A stretch of 64,000 nt of DNA from positions 5,412 through 69,411 of the forward strand of contig JAHHQP010000007.1 of the NCBI GenBank assembly GCA_020026355.1, read 5' to 3'. Under the pieces are notes generated by a model that saw only the letters and a program-made list of their open reading frames with translations, searched no databases and had not been told where the DNA came from. This DNA comes from Bacteroidales bacterium. GTDB lineage: Bacteria > Bacteroidota > Bacteroidia > Bacteroidales > UBA932. The position numbers were made by a program, and so were the translations under genes. Every line of letters starts with the position of its first letter. The stretch's first letter is position 1. Below are positions 61,456-64,000 of the stretch, in pieces.

Positions 61456-63099
61456 ATGAAGCATTATCTGACAAGATTGGAAGAATCAGTCCGTGACAAT
61501 TGGGACAGACTCTGCCTCTGTAATTTCAAGGGAGAAGAATTCACTTTCGGCCAATTCGCGACACAGGTCGCTAGACTCCATGTATTTTTTGAGGCAGCCG
61601 GTATCAGGAAGGGAGACAAGATCGCGGTCTGCGCGAAGAACTCGGCACGTTGGGGCCTGGCTTTCTTTGCCGCCGACACCTATGAGGCGGTCGTCGTCCC
61701 GATTCTCTGTGATTTCCATCCGGACAGTGTCAATCATCTTGTCGACCATTCGGAGGCCGTACTCCTTTTCACGGACAATGATCTCTGGAAGAAATACGAT
61801 GCATCCAGGATGCCTTTGCTGAAGGCCGTGATCTCCACTACCGATTTCTCGCTGCTCTACAGCGCGGATGAAGAGGTGCGTAAGGCGATGGAACAGACCG
61901 ACGAACTTTTCGAAGCCAGGTATCCGGAAGGATTTTCTGCGAAGGATGTCCATTATCCGACCCATACGGCGCAGGAACTGGCCATCATCAACTATACTTC
62001 AGGTACCACTTCGGATCCGAAAGGCGTGATGATCCGCTATGAGTGCATCACTTCGAATGTCCAGTATGCGATCGACAACGTGCATTGCGAGCCGGGCTAT
62101 ACCATGGTTTCCATGCTCCCTATGGCGCACATGTACGGCATGATGTTCGAGTTCATCTATCCGATGTGCTGCGGGGCGACCGTCTATTATCTGGGCAAGA
62201 CTCCTACGCCGACTTTGCTGCTGGCGGCGATGGCGCAGGTGAAACCTTATCTGGTCGTCACCGTTCCGCTGGTCATGGAGAAGATCTTCAAGACAAAGAT
62301 CCAGCCGGTGCTGAACAAGCCGGCTGTGAAGGTCCTGACCCGTATTCCTGGAATCAACCAGCTGGTGTTCAAGAAGATCCGTACGGCGATCAATCAGGCT
62401 TTCGGTGGAAATATCTTCGAATACATCATGGGTGGAGCTGCACTCAATCCGGATGTGGAGAAATGGTTCCGCAAGATCAAGCTTCCTTATACGGTCGGCT
62501 ACGGCATGACGGAAGCCGCACCGCTGATGGCCTACAGTGACTGGAGGACCTTCGTTCCGAAGTCCTGCGGTCGTGTCATCGATCGTGCAGAGGTGCGTAT
62601 CGATTCCGAAGACCCTCAGCATGTGGTCGGTGAAATCCAGGCCAGGGGAATGAACCTCATGAGCGGTTATTTCAAGAATGAAGAAGCGACGAAGGCTGCC
62701 TTTACGGAAGATGGCTGGATGAATACCGGTGACCTTGGCATCATTGACGCGGAAGGAAACATTTTCATCAAAGGACGCAGCAAGAACCTCATCCTTTCTT
62801 CCAACGGACAGAACATCTATCCGGAGGAGATCGAAGCCTTGCTGAACAATCAGTCTTATGTCGTGGAGTCTGTCGTCGTGGACCGCAAGCCGGCACTGGT
62901 CGCTCTGGTCTATCCGGATGCGGACAAACTCAAGGCTGACGGGATTCAGGGAGAGGCCGTGATGACCAAGATGGATGAAATCGTGCAGCTGGTAAACCGG
63001 AATCTTCCGCTCTACAGTAAATTGGCCAAGATTGAACTGGTCGAGGAACCTTTCATCAAGACCCCTAAGATGTCCATCAAACGTTATCTGTACAAATAG
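61456..63099 (+). CDS. AMP-dependent acyl-CoA synthetase, long-chain type
   Basis: A 547-residue adenylate-forming enzyme that activates a fatty or other carboxylic acid to its CoA thioester. Core motifs: AIINYTSGTTSDPKGVM (P-loop-like), SMLPMAHMYGMMFE, GYGMTEAAPLMAYS, WMNTGDLGIIDAEGNIFIKG, and KNLILSSNGQNIYPEEIEALL. The catalytic Lys lies in the closing TPKMSIKRYLYK. Its length fits the bacterial long-chain group (FadD-like). The substrate cannot be settled from sequence. Single-gene unit with terminator at 63121. Confidence 0.9.
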   Translation: MKHYLTRLEESVRDNWDRLCLCNFKGEEFTFGQFATQVARLHVFFEAAGIRKGDKIAVCAKNSARWGLAFFAADTYEAVVVPILCDFHPDSVNHLVDHSEAVLLFTDNDLWKKYDASRMPLLKAVISTTDFSLLYSADEEVRKAMEQTDELFEARYPEGFSAKDVHYPTHTAQELAIINYTSGTTSDPKGVMIRYECITSNVQYAIDNVHCEPGYTMVSMLPMAHMYGMMFEFIYPMCCGATVYYLGKTPTPTLLLAAMAQVKPYLVVTVPLVMEKIFKTKIQPVLNKPAVKVLTRIPGINQLVFKKIRTAINQAFGGNIFEYIMGGAALNPDVEKWFRKIKLPYTVGYGMTEAAPLMAYSDWRTFVPKSCGRVIDRAEVRIDSEDPQHVVGEIQARGMNLMSGYFKNEEATKAAFTEDGWMNTGDLGIIDAEGNIFIKGRSKNLILSSNGQNIYPEEIEALLNNQSYVVESVVVDRKPALVALVYPDADKLKADGIQGEAVMTKMDEIVQLVNRNLPLYSKLAKIELVEEPFIKTPKMSIKRYLYK

Positions 63100-63120
63100 G
63101 AACTTATAATCTGATATTTC

Positions 63121-63160
63121 AGCAGACCGGACCGCTTTGCAGTCCGGTCTGCTGTCTTTG
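63121..63160 (+). terminator. intrinsic terminator of the acyl-CoA ligase gene
   Basis: AGCAGACCGGAC (63121-63132) pairs perfectly with GTCCGGTCTGCT (63142-63153), followed by a T-rich tail. Confidence 0.9.
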
Positions 63161-63236
63161 TTTCGGGATATCTTTTAAGCATCTGTCATTCATAGATATT
63201 AAAGCCTGTTATATTGGTATTTTTTACCAAAAAATA

Positions 63237-63266
63237 TTGCAGTATATATCAAAAAGACTAATTTTG
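63237..63266 (+). promoter_or_regulatory. promoter of the small-peptide/fimbrillin unit
   Basis: TTG at 63237-63239, 19 bases, TAATTTTG at 63259-63266. The leader to the ATG at 63305 is about 33 bases. Confidence 0.7.
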
Positions 63267-63304
63267 TTCATTTTGTGACAATCATTTATTTAAAGAAATT
63301 GAAA

Positions 63305-63472
63305 ATGAATCAGATCAAACAGATGAAGAAAGCCGGTTCCTATGTCTCTCCGGAGGCGGTGGAGATCGGACTTGGATGCGAAGGCATCCTCTGCAACAGC
63401 AGATTTGAAAACAATACCCATGAGGGGTATTATGGTGACAATTATTTACCCGGGAGTTTCACTTGGGACTGA
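63305..63472 (+). CDS. 55-residue peptide with an EGILC motif
   Basis: A small protein starting MNQIKQMKKAGSYVSP, with start at 63305 to fit the promoter. It contains AVEIGLGCEGILCNS with two Cys and an aromatic, Gly-rich tail (YYGDNYLPGSFTWD). Short proteins with a YxxPxxExxxxxxEGxLCxS pattern often lie before fimbrillin-like and Fibrobacter-paralogue lipoprotein genes in Bacteroidales. There is no signal peptide. The fimbrillin-like lipoprotein gene starts 17 bases later, so they are co-transcribed. Function unknown; it could be a precursor peptide or an assembly factor. Confidence 0.7.
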   Translation: MNQIKQMKKAGSYVSPEAVEIGLGCEGILCNSRFENNTHEGYYGDNYLPGSFTWD

Positions 63473-63488
63473 TGAAGGAGGTACTGTT

Positions 63489-64000
63489 ATGAAAATGAAG
63501 GCTATATCATTGGGGATCGCAGCACTTTTCTTCGCTGCTTCATGTACGGAAATCGAACGGAACGACACGGAACTTCAACAATCGGAGTCCAGATATGTCA
63601 TCTATGCCAATGTCCCGTCTACCAAGACTGCTCTTGATGCAGCTGACGGCAATGTCACTTGGGTGAAAGGCGATGTCATCGCCGTCGCACAGCGTGGTGT
63701 CGCTACAGCGCCGGGGGCTATGGCGCATTTTACAAACATGTCCGAGAATGGACCGGCAGCGGCCTTCGAAGGTGTCCGTCTGCCTTCCCACAACGACATC
63801 GTCGCTGTCTATCCTGCTTCTGCTTTTCAGGAAGAGGCGGCAGCCGGCAGTGTCGTGAATATACCGACGGTTCAGTATGCCGCGGCGGGAGCACTTCCAG
63901 TGTCTGCGGAAGGTGCGGTCATCGCTCCGTCCTATGCCTACTGCGCCGCTGAAAACGAGCAAGGTCAGATCGTCATGAACTTCAAGAATGTCGGGGGACT
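63489..64000 (+). CDS. fimbrillin-like lipoprotein, C-terminus beyond the right edge
   Basis: The frame is open from the ATG at 63489 to the window end, at least 170 codons. The lipoprotein signal MKMKAISLGIAALFFAASC is clear. The following sequence (SRYVIYANVPSTKTALDAAD, VTWVKGDVIAVAQRG, LPSHNDIVAVYPASAF) has the pattern of fimbrillin-type N-terminal domains in Bacteroidales, including the STKT-W-x-GD arrangement. It follows the EGILC peptide gene closely. It may be a pilus subunit or a surface adhesin. Confidence 0.72.
   Translation, partial: MKMKAISLGIAALFFAASCTEIERNDTELQQSESRYVIYANVPSTKTALDAADGNVTWVKGDVIAVAQRGVATAPGAMAHFTNMSENGPAAAFEGVRLPSHNDIVAVYPASAFQEEAAAGSVVNIPTVQYAAAGALPVSAEGAVIAPSYAYCAAENEQGQIVMNFKNVGG

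Overview
The window is chromosomal DNA from a member of the Bacteroidota, most likely order Bacteroidales. Evidence: SusC/SusD outer-membrane uptake proteins, fimbrillin-type lipoproteins, an Hc1-like small basic protein, DUF3822 next to rsmD, the GGGtGRT gene pair, many lipoproteins, and at least twenty promoters with the Bacteroidota -7 element TAnnTTTG, several with TTG or TTTG 19-20 bases upstream. Strong Shine-Dalgarno sequences are rare. No tRNA, rRNA, insertion sequence, phage gene or CRISPR array was seen.

Layout. 1-3.4 kb: an M6 metalloprotease cut by the left edge, a PCMD-domain secreted protein and a 57-residue Hc1-like protein. 3.4-8.9 kb: rplY-pth, a clostripain-like lipoprotein, and a dipeptidyl-peptidase III lipoprotein followed by a XerD-type recombinase. 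8.9-15.0 kb: a minus-strand run of nrnA-like phosphoesterase, two FKBP-like lipoproteins, MATE exporter, cytidylate-kinase-like protein and serine hydrolase. 15.1-19.0 kb: an uncharacterised membrane protein, DUF3822, rsmD and a SulP transporter. 19.0-31.0 kb is largely housekeeping: nadD, gmk, fbaA, ppa, a C_GCAxxG_C_C protein, relA, uvrB, eno and a NifU-like/GGGtGRT pair. Between fbaA and ppa lies a solo DinJ-like gene and a dense cluster of DnaA-box sequences. An OmpA-like porin follows.

32.6-56.9 kb is a carbohydrate-use region. An AraC regulator diverges from rhaB-rhaA-rhaT-rhaD, which continues into a giant GH78-GH35 fusion and a GH20 hexosaminidase. Facing it on the minus strand are a fimbrillin-like lipoprotein, a LamG plus endonuclease/exonuclease/phosphatase lipoprotein, then a SusE-like lipoprotein, SusC, SusD and a second GH20. 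Together they could trim a glycan carrying rhamnose, galactose and N-acetylhexosamine, import the products and catabolise the rhamnose.

57-64 kb: agmatine deiminase and N-carbamoylputrescine amidase (agmatine to putrescine), purT, a HAD phosphatase, an acyl-CoA ligase, a 55-residue peptide with an EGILC motif, and a fimbrillin-like lipoprotein cut by the right edge.

The strongest candidates for something new are the DnaA-box cluster (possible oriC), the GH78-GH35 fusion inside the rhamnose operon, the LamG-phosphodiesterase lipoprotein, the NifU-like/GGGtGRT pair, and the EGILC peptide. All functions are read from motifs and context; no database search was possible.
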